A stretch of 64,000 bases of DNA from Halobaculum magnesiiphilum. GTDB taxonomy: Archaea; Halobacteriota; Halobacteria; Halobacteriales; Haloferacaceae. The position numbers and the translations under genes are program-made. This document shows, piece by piece, positions 7,990 through 16,278 of the stretch. The notes beneath the pieces are model-generated. The model was not told where the DNA came from and ran no database searches. It saw only the letters and a list, made by a program, of their open reading frames with translations. Within the stretch, counting starts at the first letter, position 1. The number at the start of each line of letters is the position of its first letter. The stretch lies in the NCBI RefSeq assembly GCF_019823105.1, contig NZ_CP081958.1, forward strand, positions 558,001 to 622,000, read 5' to 3'.

Positions 7990-9051
7990 TCACGCGACGG
8001 GTCCGATACCGCCCTCCTCGCGCGTGAGGAGGTAGCAGACGAACGAGGACAGCCAGTGCGAGCCCGCGTAGTCGTCCGTGAACGCCTCCTCGACGCCGCG
8101 GCGGGCGTGCGCGACGGCGGCCTCCCTGATCGCCGTCCGCCGCGACCCGGCGGGCAGCGCGTCGGCGACGCCCGCCAGCGCCCACGCCCGCGAGACGTTC
8201 AGACCGACCAGATGGAGCGCCACCCCGTCCTCGCCGTCGGCGACGGAGACGGGCGCGGGAAGCGTGTCCGCGTCGGGGAGGAAGCCGTCGGCCCACGTCG
8301 CGAACGCGTCGCCGTCGAGGACGCGCCGCATGAGGTCGGCCTCCGCGAGCGCGGGCGAGAGGAAGTCCCACCCCAGCGGCTCGTTTCCGATGGACGCGTC
8401 GGCGTCGTCGCGGTAGAACGCCAGCGCCGTCTCGACGACGCTCCGTTCGAGCGCGTCGTCGCCGACCGACCGGGCGTAATCGAGGATCACCGAGAGCGCG
8501 AACGCGGAGTTGCCGTGCGTCCCGACGCGGAACGGTCGATCCATCGGGAGAAACCGCTCGACGACGAGGTCACGGACCCGTTCCTCCAGCGGCGCGAGCG
8601 CGTCGCCCCACCGCGCCGCCCGCGGGTCGTCCCACCGGTCGAGTTCCGCGGCGAGCGCGAGCAGCCACGCCCAGCCGTAGGGCCGCTCGAACGTCTCGCG
8701 GTTCTCGAACCACGCGAGCTCGCCGGCGACGTGCTCGGCGGTCAACCGTTCGTCGATCCCCTGGGCGATCGCCTCGCGGTCGGGGTGGTCGGGGAACAGC
8801 CGCAGCGCCCGCACCAGACACCAGTGGCTGTGGACCGCCGAGTGCCAGTCGAAGCAGCCGTAGAAGACGGGGTGACGCTCGCGCGGCGGCGTCACGTCGT
8901 CGGGCCCCTCGATCGCGCCCGTCGCGTGAGGGTACTCGGTGTCGACGCCGTCGAGCGGATGTCGGGTGAGCCGCGCGGCCGCGTCCGCGCCGATCCAGTC
9001 GGCGCGACCGGCGATCAGCGTCTCGTCGTCGGGCGGCGAGAGGTCGTCCAT
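7990..9051 (-). CDS. DUF2891 family protein
   Basis: A 353-residue soluble protein. The N-terminal signature RHPVFYGCFDWHSAVHSHW (about residues 59-77) is characteristic of DUF2891, whose members are all-alpha proteins of about 350 residues resembling (alpha/alpha)-barrel enzymes. Further conserved blocks are RPYGWAWLLALAAEL (about 124-138), RVGTHGNSAFALSVILDYAR (about 176-195), GWDFLSPALAEADLMRR and the C-terminal AGSHWLSSFVCYLLT. Multiple conserved His, Trp and Asp residues suggest an active-site cleft, but no reaction is established. The gene stands alone between convergent chorismate mutase and the carbonic anhydrase gene upstream on the same strand (67-nt gap). The start at ATG 9051 is the first in frame and gives a natural acidic N-terminus. 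Confidence 0.85.
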   Translation of the reverse strand: MDDLSPPDDETLIAGRADWIGADAAARLTRHPLDGVDTEYPHATGAIEGPDDVTPPRERHPVFYGCFDWHSAVHSHWCLVRALRLFPDHPDREAIAQGIDERLTAEHVAGELAWFENRETFERPYGWAWLLALAAELDRWDDPRAARWGDALAPLEERVRDLVVERFLPMDRPFRVGTHGNSAFALSVILDYARSVGDDALERSVVETALAFYRDDADASIGNEPLGWDFLSPALAEADLMRRVLDGDAFATWADGFLPDADTLPAPVSVADGEDGVALHLVGLNVSRAWALAGVADALPAGSRRTAIREAAVAHARRGVEEAFTDDYAGSHWLSSFVCYLLTREEGGIGPVA

Positions 9052-9118
9052 ACGGCGGGGTCCGCCCGAACCGAGTTCAATCGGTCGCCCGCGTGCGACG
9101 CGGTCACACTCGGTTCGG

Positions 9119-9835
9119 TCAGTACGTCCACAGGCGGCGGATCCGGTCGGCGACGGCTCCGTGTTCGGCCCGCAGCGTCTCGGGGTCGCGCTCGCCGTCG
9201 ACGTTGATCACGTGGATCTCGCCGCGCTCGCCGCCGTAGACGTCCTGGAAGTCGTAGACGACTCCGATAACGTCCGTTTCCTCGGGCACGTCGTCGCTCC
9301 CGAGCAGGTGGTCGACCTGCCGGTCGACGTTGTACTCGACGAGCCGGTTCACGGCCTCGGCGTCGTCGAGGCCATCGGGGAGCCGGTCGACGCCGGGTTC
9401 GAGATGCGGGGCGAGCAGGTCGACGCAGTGGCGGATCCCCGCCGGCTCGTCGTCGGCGTCGAAGTCGCCCGTGAGCGCGCCGTACATCGCCGTCACGGCG
9501 CCGCAGCCGGTGTGGCCGACCACGACCGCGGTCCGCGTCCCGGCGTGTGCTAGCGGGTACAACACGTCGCCGGAGACGGCCTCGCCGGCGTCGGTGCGCT
9601 GGACGACCCGGTTGCCGATGTTGCCGCAGGTGAACAGCCGTCCGGGCGTGTCGTTGCCGAAGACGTGGTCCTGAAGCACCCGCGAGTCCGAGCAACAGAC
9701 CGTCACGGCCTCGGGCTGTTGTCCGTCCTGTACCTCGTCGAAGCGACCGGCGAACGCGCGGGCGTGCCCGGCGTTGTCGGCCAACAGATCGACCGCCGTC
9801 CGGTTCATACGCACGTGGTCCGCGTCCGCGTACAT
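9119..9835 (-). CDS. Beta-class carbonic anhydrase
   Basis: A 238-residue enzyme for reversible CO2 hydration. Zinc ligands and the catalytic dyad are visible: CCSDSR with Cys48, Asp50 and Arg52, then HTGCG with His108 and Cys111. The motif LFTCGNIGNRV between them is typical of the family. ATG 9835 is preferred; an upstream in-frame reading would add 24 Arg-rich residues unlike any carbonic anhydrase. The acidic composition fits a cytoplasmic haloarchaeal protein and no signal peptide is present. It lies upstream of DUF2891 on the same strand with a 67-nt gap, so co-transcription is possible. Confidence 0.92.
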   Translation of the reverse strand: MYADADHVRMNRTAVDLLADNAGHARAFAGRFDEVQDGQQPEAVTVCCSDSRVLQDHVFGNDTPGRLFTCGNIGNRVVQRTDAGEAVSGDVLYPLAHAGTRTAVVVGHTGCGAVTAMYGALTGDFDADDEPAGIRHCVDLLAPHLEPGVDRLPDGLDDAEAVNRLVEYNVDRQVDHLLGSDDVPEETDVIGVVYDFQDVYGGERGEIHVINVDGERDPETLRAEHGAVADRIRRLWTY

Positions 9836-10075
9836 ATGTCTGGCTCGTCGGACCGAGCACCGGCGTCGGTTCGCGACCGACCGGTGACTGTCGAGCTTCA
9901 CGCGCACGGCGACCGAAATTGAACGAAGGAGGGGCTCCGAGCCGTGCGCCCGTCGGGGTTCTGATCGCGCGTCGACTCGCGACCCGGTATGGTATTATGG
10001 TCCTAATATGGTACTGTGTGTCTAAGGTAGTTCCATGCAACGCTGAAATACCGGGAGGTGTTTTTCGGAGGCACG

Positions 10076-10204
10076 ATGACAGAGCGAACGATGGGCGACA
10101 TCAGCCACACCGCACCGCACGGCGCCTCCGCGGACCCCGTCTGGGAACGAGGCGGCGAGAAACCCGAACCGCGAGCGGACGGCGGCGACCGCGACGACGA
10201 CTGA
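10076..10204 (+). CDS. 42-residue conserved-looking small haloarchaeal protein
   Basis: A short gene from ATG 10076 to TGA 10204. The protein begins MTERTMGDISHTAPHGASAD and continues PVWERGGEKPEPRADGG, ending in a run of Asp. The block MGDISHTAPH followed by VWERG resembles small haloarchaeal proteins that I recall only loosely, so I give no family name. GGGAGGTG at 10053-10060, about 15 nt upstream, is a good ribosome binding site. The region before it (9990-10020) repeats the word TATGGT three times in AT-rich DNA and probably holds the promoter. ATG 10091 is an alternative start. No domain or catalytic motif is visible. Confidence 0.6.
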   Translation: MTERTMGDISHTAPHGASADPVWERGGEKPEPRADGGDRDDD

Positions 10205-10346
10205 CTTCTCACTGCGATCGATAGGCCCCTCGGAGAATCCCACCACTAGAGCGGCCGCCAAGCCCGGCCACCGCGTCGGCACTCGTTCCCACGACCGAAC
10301 AGCGACCGCTCGGTCCGTGACCCGGGTTACCACCCCGAATAAATCT

Positions 10347-10364
10347 TTACTCAGTATAGAGTAA
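10347..10364. promoter_or_regulatory. Inverted repeat in promoter of small acidic gene
   Basis: TTACTC at 10347-10352 and GAGTAA at 10359-10364 form a perfect inverted repeat around AGTATA. It lies just downstream of an AT-rich TATA-like segment (AATAAATC near 10338-10345) and about 45 nt before ATG 10407. The position suits an operator for a dimeric archaeal regulator. The rest of 10205-10406 shows nothing else I can support. Confidence 0.5.
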
Positions 10365-10406
10365 TCGACGGAAAGACATATTGTGGATGAGCCCGAACGA
10401 TGTAGT

Positions 10407-10610
10407 ATGCCCCAGCAGGTCACCTTCGATTCGTACGCGGCGGCGGTCGCGACCGACGCGGACGCGTGGTCGCCCGACGAACGCCCGGAGACGCCGGAAT
10501 CGGCCGACCTCCCGTACGGCGTCGACGCTCCGTCCGACGGCTCCGAGACGGTCGGGATTCCCGAGCAGTACACGACGTTCGGCTGCGTGGAGTACCGTCC
10601 GCGGGAGTGA
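10407..10610 (+). CDS. 67-residue acidic protein of unknown function
   Basis: ATG 10407 to TGA 10610. The protein (MPQQVTFDSYAAAVATDADA...) is strongly acidic, rich in Pro, Ser and Glu in the middle, and ends with TTFGCVEYRPRE, where a single Cys sits in a hydrophobic/aromatic context. I do not recognise the family. It has its own AT-rich promoter with an inverted repeat (10347-10364) and is separated from the ABC transporter genes by about 130 nt. ATG 10383 (eight residues longer) is possible but places the start inside the promoter-like region. Codon use is typical of the genome, which supports a real gene. Confidence 0.65.
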   Translation: MPQQVTFDSYAAAVATDADAWSPDERPETPESADLPYGVDAPSDGSETVGIPEQYTTFGCVEYRPRE

Positions 10611-10738
10611 GCCGGCTGCGGAAGTGATGAGTCGGCAGTCGAAGCGAGTCGACTGCCCGGGTGACTCGGCCGGGGCGGCGTTCTCACGGCCGATAGGCGC
10701 GGCGACGGCCTCTTATCGGCGGGGGCGAATCGGACGGT

Positions 10739-11647
10739 GTGATAACCGTCGACGGCCTGCGGAAGGTGTACGGCGACTTCGTCGCCGTGCACGGGAGTAC
10801 CTTCGACGTGGAGCCTGGGGAGATATTCGGCGTCGTCGGCCCGAACGGCGCGGGCAAGACGACGACGCTCAAGACGCTCGCGGGGCTGATCGAGCCGACC
10901 GCCGGCACCGTCCGCGTCGCCGGCGAGCCCGCGGGCGACCCGGAGACGCGCACCGCCCTGGGATTCCTCCCGGAGGAGTCGCCGCTGTACGAGGACATGA
11001 CCGCGCGGAGCTACCTCCGCTTTTTCGCGGACCTGTACGACGTGCCGCGCGAGACCGCGAACCAACGGATCGAGACGGCGCTCGACGATCTCGAGCTGGA
11101 GCACCGCGACCGTCGGCTGGGGGACGTCTCGAAGGGGATGAAACGGAAGGTCGCGATCGCCCGGTCGCTGGTCAACGACCCCGACGTGTTGATCTACGAC
11201 GAGCCGGCCTCCGGGCTCGATCCACTCACGACCAACTACGTGCTGGAGTACGTCCGCGACCTCGCCGACGCGGGCAAGACCGTGCTGTTCTCGGCGCACA
11301 ACCTCTATCACGTCGAGTCGGTCTGTGACCGCGTCGTGATCATGAACGAGGGCGAGATCGTCGCGCGCGGCACCGTCGAGGAGATCCGCGCCGAGCACGG
11401 GGAGACGACCTACCGCGTGTTCACGACAGTCCCCGTCGAGGGGAGCGAGCCCGACGGCGACCGCCACGTGTCGACCGTCGACTCGATGGACGCCGTCGAG
11501 GCGATCCGCGGGGCGGCGGCCGACGCCGGCGGCGAGGTCGTCGACATTCGTACGCGGGAGTCGACGCTGGAGGAGATCTTCCTCGACGTGGCCGGCCAGC
11601 CGATGCCCGGAAGCCGCCGCACCGACCCCGGGGAGGTCGGGGAGTGA
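10739..11647 (+). CDS. ABC-2 type exporter ATP-binding protein
   Basis: A 302-residue ABC ATPase. Walker A GPNGAGKT is at residues 34-41, the signature VSKGMKRKVAIARSL at about 129-143, Walker B DVLIYDEPASGLDP at about 148-161 and the switch histidine in LFSAHNLYHVE near 185. The C-terminal ~80 residues after the ATPase core are typical of ABC-2 (drug/Na+ efflux-like) subunits. The start is GTG 10739; MITVDGLRKVYGDF is the usual N-terminus of the family. Its stop overlaps the GTG start of the next gene by 4 nt, and two permease genes follow in the same operon, so it very probably energises them. The substrate cannot be inferred from sequence. Confidence 0.92.
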   Translation: MITVDGLRKVYGDFVAVHGSTFDVEPGEIFGVVGPNGAGKTTTLKTLAGLIEPTAGTVRVAGEPAGDPETRTALGFLPEESPLYEDMTARSYLRFFADLYDVPRETANQRIETALDDLELEHRDRRLGDVSKGMKRKVAIARSLVNDPDVLIYDEPASGLDPLTTNYVLEYVRDLADAGKTVLFSAHNLYHVESVCDRVVIMNEGEIVARGTVEEIRAEHGETTYRVFTTVPVEGSEPDGDRHVSTVDSMDAVEAIRGAAADAGGEVVDIRTRESTLEEIFLDVAGQPMPGSRRTDPGEVGE

Positions 11648-13506
11648 GTCGCCCCGGCGCGGTCGTTCGCGCGCTCCTCGCCGCCGCCCGCCGGCACGCC
11701 CGAAAGACGGGCCGCGTCGCGCGCTGGGAGGTGTCGCGGACGACCGGCACCGTCGACCGGAAGACCGCCGCCCTCGGCGCCGTCGCGCTCCTGTTGACGG
11801 TGGGCGTCGCCGCGGGCGGGTTGTTCGCCGGCGGCGTCGCCCTCGACGACGACATCTACGCGGTCGCGGTCAGTCCGGACAGCCCGTACCACGACCCCGT
11901 GAGCGACTCCACGCCGCTGGAGGCGGTGCCCGTCGGCGCGCCGGGCGCGGACGTGTACGTCGACGACCGCGACCCGACCGACCGCGAGGCGACCGTCTCG
12001 GTGGCCGACACCCGGAAGGGACAGGCCGCCCTCGGCGCGTTCCGGTCGGCCGTCGAGCGGCACAACACACAGCTCCTGTTGGCGGAGGAGAACCAGTCGG
12101 CCGCCTTCCCGGTCGGCGTCACCCTCAGCTACGTCGAACGCGCGAGCGAGCGCGTCGGCGCCAGCGACGGGGCTGCCGGCGCGGGAGGCGACGGGGGCGA
12201 CGGCGAAGCTGACGCCGGAGGCGCCGGACCCGGCGGCGCCGGCGACGGATCCGGCGGCTCCGGACCCGCCGCGGGCGACGGATCCGGGGACGGGCTCGGT
12301 GTCCCCGACTTCGGCGGCGTCGCGGGGCCGCTGTTCGGCGGCCAGCCGACCGGGTCGCCGGCGGAGATCTCCCCGCCGTTCCCGTTCTCCTCGCTCGTGC
12401 TCGCGTTCGCCTTCCTCGTGCCGATGAACTTCGTGATCCAGGCGTACGGCTCCACGGTCCTCAACGAGCGGATCAACCGCCGGGGGGAGCTGCTGCTCGT
12501 CGCGCCGCTGTCGCCGGGCGACATCGTCGCCGGGAAGACCCTGCCGTACGCCGCGGTCGCGCTCCTCGCGACGGCGCTCATCGCCGCGGGGGTCGGCGGC
12601 GGCCCGCTCTCGGTGGCGGCGGTGTTCCCCATCGCGCTCGTGTTCCTCGCGTCGACGTTCGTCGGCGCGATGTTCGCGCGCTCGTTCAAGGAGCTCACCT
12701 TCGTCACCGTCACCGTCTCCGTGACGCTGACGACGTACGCGTTCGTCCCCGCGATCTTCGCGACGGTGACGCCGATCGCGCTCATCTCGCCGCTGACGAT
12801 CGTCGTCCGCGACCTCCAGGGGGAGGCGGTCGTGCTCGGGGAGTACCTGTTCTCGACGGGGCCGTTCTACCTCACGGCGGCGACGCTGTTCGCCATGGGC
12901 GTCGGCGTCTACCGCGAGGAGGACATGTTCACTCAGCGGTCGGTGCCGTTGAAGTTCCTCGACGCGCTCGCGGTGCGGCTGCACCGCCCCCGCGACGTGG
13001 CGCTGCTGTCGGCGCTGTCGATCCCGTTCGTGTTCGTCGCCGAGCTGCTCGGGGTCGCGCTGCTGTTCGCGCTGCCGCAGGCGGCCGCGGTCGTCGGGCT
13101 GCTCGTGATCGTCGCGGTCGTCGAGGAGATCGCGAAGGGCGTCGCGATCTTCGCGGGGTTCCACCAGTCGCGCTTCGAGCGCGACCTCCCCACGGCGCTG
13201 AAGCTGGGCGCGCTGTCGGGCGCCGGCTTCTTCCTCGCCGAGAAGGCGACGGCGATCGTTCAGGTCGTCGGGCTCGGCTCGCTCCCGCTCGGGCAGGCCG
13301 CGTTCGGCACCGCCGGCGTCGGCGCGGAGTTCGGTCCGGCGCTCGGCCTCGCGCTGTTGGCGCTCCCGCTCCTCCTGCACGTCGTCACGGCGGCCGTCGG
13401 CGCCGTCGGCGCGACGCGCGGCTGGCGCGCGTGGACGGCCACGCTCCTGGTCGCGATGGCGATCCACTTCGCCTACGACCTCACGGTGGTGAGCGTCCTT
13501 GGCTAG
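11644..13506 (+). CDS. ABC-2 permease fused to PrsW-family intramembrane protease
   Basis: A 620-residue polytopic protein starting at GTG 11644, overlapping the ATPase gene by 4 nt. Residues about 1-430 are an ABC-2 permease: one helix near 43-65, an external domain containing a Gly/Ala/Asp-rich linker (about 175-215), then five or six helices from about 245 that include NERINRRGELLLVAPLSPGD, the usual ABC-2 coupling region. From about 440 the protein carries PrsW/CAAX-protease-like motifs: EEIAK with Glu494 and Glu495, FFLAEK with Glu533, His579 (LLLHVV) and HFAYD with His608 and Asp612. These are the metal-ligand and catalytic positions of PrsW-type glutamic/metallo-proteases. Fusion of the two modules is clear from continuous reading; a proteolytic role coupled to transport is inference. 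Confidence 0.85.
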   Translation: MSRPGAVVRALLAAARRHARKTGRVARWEVSRTTGTVDRKTAALGAVALLLTVGVAAGGLFAGGVALDDDIYAVAVSPDSPYHDPVSDSTPLEAVPVGAPGADVYVDDRDPTDREATVSVADTRKGQAALGAFRSAVERHNTQLLLAEENQSAAFPVGVTLSYVERASERVGASDGAAGAGGDGGDGEADAGGAGPGGAGDGSGGSGPAAGDGSGDGLGVPDFGGVAGPLFGGQPTGSPAEISPPFPFSSLVLAFAFLVPMNFVIQAYGSTVLNERINRRGELLLVAPLSPGDIVAGKTLPYAAVALLATALIAAGVGGGPLSVAAVFPIALVFLASTFVGAMFARSFKELTFVTVTVSVTLTTYAFVPAIFATVTPIALISPLTIVVRDLQGEAVVLGEYLFSTGPFYLTAATLFAMGVGVYREEDMFTQRSVPLKFLDALAVRLHRPRDVALLSALSIPFVFVAELLGVALLFALPQAAAVVGLLVIVAVVEEIAKGVAIFAGFHQSRFERDLPTALKLGALSGAGFFLAEKATAIVQVVGLGSLPLGQAAFGTAGVGAEFGPALGLALLALPLLLHVVTAAVGAVGATRGWRAWTATLLVAMAIHFAYDLTVVSVLG

Positions 13507-14701
13507 CGATCGCGAGAGGGACGGCGAGGAGAGCGTCCCGGTCGCCGACGGCGTCCCCGCCGACGCATCGGCGGAGGACACCCCGAACCCGATCCCGGGC
13601 ACCGTCGCCGCGGGCGACCGCGCCGGACGCGATCCCCGCTGGACGATCGCGAGGCGGGAGCTGGCGTCGCTACGGTCGGAGAAGACCATCGTGCTCGCGC
13701 TGCTCATCCAGCTGTTCGTCGCGGCGTTCTCGTCGTTCCTCGTCGTCGGGCTCGTCTCGCTGTACGACCCCGGCGCCGCGGCGAACTACTCGGTCGACAC
13801 GGCCGTCGCCGGCGACGACGCGGGCGACCTGCTGCGCGCAGTCGGGGAGACCGACGGGATGGAGGCCGAGCGGTACCCGACCCGGCAGGCCGCAGCCGAC
13901 GCGTTCGCCGAGGGTCGGGCCGACGCCGCGTTGCTGTCGACCGCGACCGAACGGGGCACCCTGGAGGTCCGGGTGCTCGTGCCCGACGGGAACGTCGGAA
14001 CGACGCTGGTCGTCGTGCGCGCCCGCGAGGCGCTGCGGGCGTTCGAACGTCTGGAGCGCGACCAGCGCTCGGCGTCGCTTTCGGCGGCGGTCCTCGACCT
14101 GCCGCCGCGGGCGGGCTCGTCGCCGTACTTCGGGTTCACCTACACGGTGCTCGTTCCTCTGCTACTGTTCCTCCCGGTGTTCATCGCCGGCTCGGTGACG
14201 GTCGACTCGCTCACCGAGGAACTGGAGCGCGGGACGCTGGAACTGCTCCGGGTCGCCCCCGTCACGATGACCGACATCGTCGAGGGGAAGCTGCTGGCGG
14301 CCGCCGGCCTCGCCCCGATGCAGGCGGCGCTGTGGCTCGCGCTGCTGTCGGCCAACGGGACCGCCATCGCGCCGTCGCCGACCGCGATCGGCACCGTCGC
14401 CGGGGTGGTCGGACTGCTCGCGCTCACCGCGGGGCTGGCCGCCCTGGTGACGGCGCTGGGCGCGGCGCTCGCGCTCACGGCGCCCGATCGACGGGCCGCG
14501 CAGACGGTGTACTCGCTGGGCGTGCTCGGGCTGTTCGGCGCGGCGGCACTGTCGCCGGTCAACCCCGCGAACGTCGCCGCGAAGCTGGCCGTCGGCAGCG
14601 CCGACCCCGCGTCGTATCTCGCGATCGTCGCCGTCGTCGTCGCCGGCGGGGTCGCCGTCGCGGTTGCCCGCGCCGGCGTGGCACGCTACGGCCCTGCCTG
14701 A
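13499..14701 (+). CDS. ABC-2 type transporter permease
   Basis: A 400-residue polytopic protein. It begins at TTG 13499 (MASDRERDGEES), overlapping the preceding gene by 8 nt. After an acidic cytoplasmic N-terminus of about 60 residues come a membrane helix (about 63-85), an external domain (about 90-215) and five to six C-terminal helices. These include ELERGTLELLRVAPVTMTDI at about 240-260, the canonical ABC-2 coupling segment. It probably pairs with the permease part of the upstream fusion protein and the ATPase to form a heterodimeric exporter. TTG is uncommon as a start, but no better in-frame ATG lies before the first helix. Confidence 0.88.
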   Translation: MASDRERDGEESVPVADGVPADASAEDTPNPIPGTVAAGDRAGRDPRWTIARRELASLRSEKTIVLALLIQLFVAAFSSFLVVGLVSLYDPGAAANYSVDTAVAGDDAGDLLRAVGETDGMEAERYPTRQAAADAFAEGRADAALLSTATERGTLEVRVLVPDGNVGTTLVVVRAREALRAFERLERDQRSASLSAAVLDLPPRAGSSPYFGFTYTVLVPLLLFLPVFIAGSVTVDSLTEELERGTLELLRVAPVTMTDIVEGKLLAAAGLAPMQAALWLALLSANGTAIAPSPTAIGTVAGVVGLLALTAGLAALVTALGAALALTAPDRRAAQTVYSLGVLGLFGAAALSPVNPANVAAKLAVGSADPASYLAIVAVVVAGGVAVAVARAGVARYGPA

Positions 14702-14733
14702 GCCGCCGGGACGCCCGTACGGGTTCGGCTTGC

Positions 14734-16203
14734 TCAGGCCGCGACGATGTCCACGACCGTCTCCTTGCCGCACACGAGGTTGTACGCGCCCTCGTCGTCG
14801 TTCCAGAGGATCAGGACGTTCTCGACCGAGAGGATCGCGCCGTACGGCGCCTCGCGCAGGTCGCGGTTGAGCGACGACTCGCCCGTGAGCACGAGGTAGT
14901 GCTCCAGCCGCTCGCTGCCGTCGCCGACCTTGAACAGCGGGTTCGCGTCCGCGTCGTCGGTGAGGTCGCCCGAGAGCTTCACCGCGAGGAGGTTCACCCG
15001 GTCGGTGACGTGCTCCTCGGAGTCGGCCAGGCGGTGGTAGCGCTCGGCGCTGGCGACGACCGGATGGCGGCGCTCGCCGTCGGGCCGGAGGATCGCCCAC
15101 GAGAACTTCACGTCGGTGTTGACGTAGGTTCCGGGCTCCTCGTCGTACGCGCGCGCCGCGGCGTCGTCGAGCGTCCGCTGGAAGCCGGGGGTCGCGAGAT
15201 CCGGGCGCTCCTCGAAGGACCACCCGCGATCCTCGGGGGCGTCGCCGGGCCATAGCCGCAGGTCGGGCGCGTACACGCTCACGTCGCCCTCGGGCGGCGT
15301 CAGGGCGCGCTCGACGCGTCGCAGTTCCGTCGAGGTGTTCAGGTCCGCCGGCGCCAGCATGACACAGGAGCCGTCGGCGGCGAGCGCGTCGAGATAGCGC
15401 GAGGCGACCGCCGCCGGGTCGTCGAGTTCCGAGAGGACGTTGCCGAAGAGGACGAGGTCCATCTCGCCGACAACGTTCGGGTCGAACGCCTCGGCACTCT
15501 CGCGGTGGACCGTCGTGTGGACGTTCGGCCGGGTGTCAGCGAGCACCTCCTCCAGCACGTCGGCGTTCGCGCTCGGCTCGATCGCGTGGTAGTCGACCAG
15601 TGCGTCGTCGGGGAGGTAGTCGAACAGCCCGAGGGCGGGGCCGCCGGTTCCCGCGCCCACGTCGAGCACGCGGAGGGTCCGGGGAAGCAGTCCGCGGTCC
15701 GCGAGCCGGTCGAGCACGTAGCCGACGGCGGCGTAGAAGTCCGGCTGGTGGTAGACCGCGTACGCGAGCGCGGCGTCGGCGTCGTACTCGACGGGGCGCC
15801 CGCGGTAGTAGTCCTCCTTCAGCCGGTCGATCGTCTCCCGGAGCGCGTCGCCGGAGTCGCCCTCGTGCCAGTCGAGGCCGTAGCGCTCGAACAGCAGGTC
15901 CTCGATCGCCTCGGCGTGCTCGTCGGGGAACGCCTCGGGCGACCAGCCAGGCGGGTCGACGGGGTCGTCGTTCGCGGGGACGAAGGTGCCGTCCTCGCGC
16001 TCGTAGAGGCCCAGATCGAACGCCTCCTCGCGGAGGGCGGTGCGCACGACCGCCGGGTGCGGTCGGTCGGGGAGGTACTCGTACACCTCCTCGGGGTCGA
16101 CGGGCCGGGCGTTGCGGAGGTACTTCGCGGTGTCGCGCAGCGCCTCGCGGTCGACGCTCACGGCGACCACCCCGCGGCCGCCTGAGGTCGTGGCCGCGGA
16201 CAC
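14734..16203 (-). CDS. SAM-dependent methyltransferase, Rsm22-like
   Basis: A 489-residue protein with a Rossmann methyltransferase core: motif I DVGAGTGG at residues 181-188, an acidic motif II region (YHAIEPSANADVLEE, about 206-220) and LVLFGNVLSELDDP at about 250-263. The N-terminal ~175 residues are helical, and a C-terminal domain of about 120 residues (PLFKVGDGSERLEHYLVLTG) looks like an OB-fold. Layout and length recall the small-ribosomal-subunit Rsm22 family found in archaea and mitochondria. The cysteine cluster I associate with many Rsm22 proteins is not visible here, so the assignment is tentative. GTG 16161 is an alternative start. It is convergent with the ABC permease gene. Confidence 0.65.
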   Translation of the reverse strand: MSAATTSGGRGVVAVSVDREALRDTAKYLRNARPVDPEEVYEYLPDRPHPAVVRTALREEAFDLGLYEREDGTFVPANDDPVDPPGWSPEAFPDEHAEAIEDLLFERYGLDWHEGDSGDALRETIDRLKEDYYRGRPVEYDADAALAYAVYHQPDFYAAVGYVLDRLADRGLLPRTLRVLDVGAGTGGPALGLFDYLPDDALVDYHAIEPSANADVLEEVLADTRPNVHTTVHRESAEAFDPNVVGEMDLVLFGNVLSELDDPAAVASRYLDALAADGSCVMLAPADLNTSTELRRVERALTPPEGDVSVYAPDLRLWPGDAPEDRGWSFEERPDLATPGFQRTLDDAAARAYDEEPGTYVNTDVKFSWAILRPDGERRHPVVASAERYHRLADSEEHVTDRVNLLAVKLSGDLTDDADANPLFKVGDGSERLEHYLVLTGESSLNRDLREAPYGAILSVENVLILWNDDEGAYNLVCGKETVVDIVAA

Positions 16204-16278
16204 GGGACAGCCTGCGGCGAGTGAGTCATTACCGGCGGCTACTCGGTCGGCGTGGGTAACGGTTCTGTCTCGACGGCC

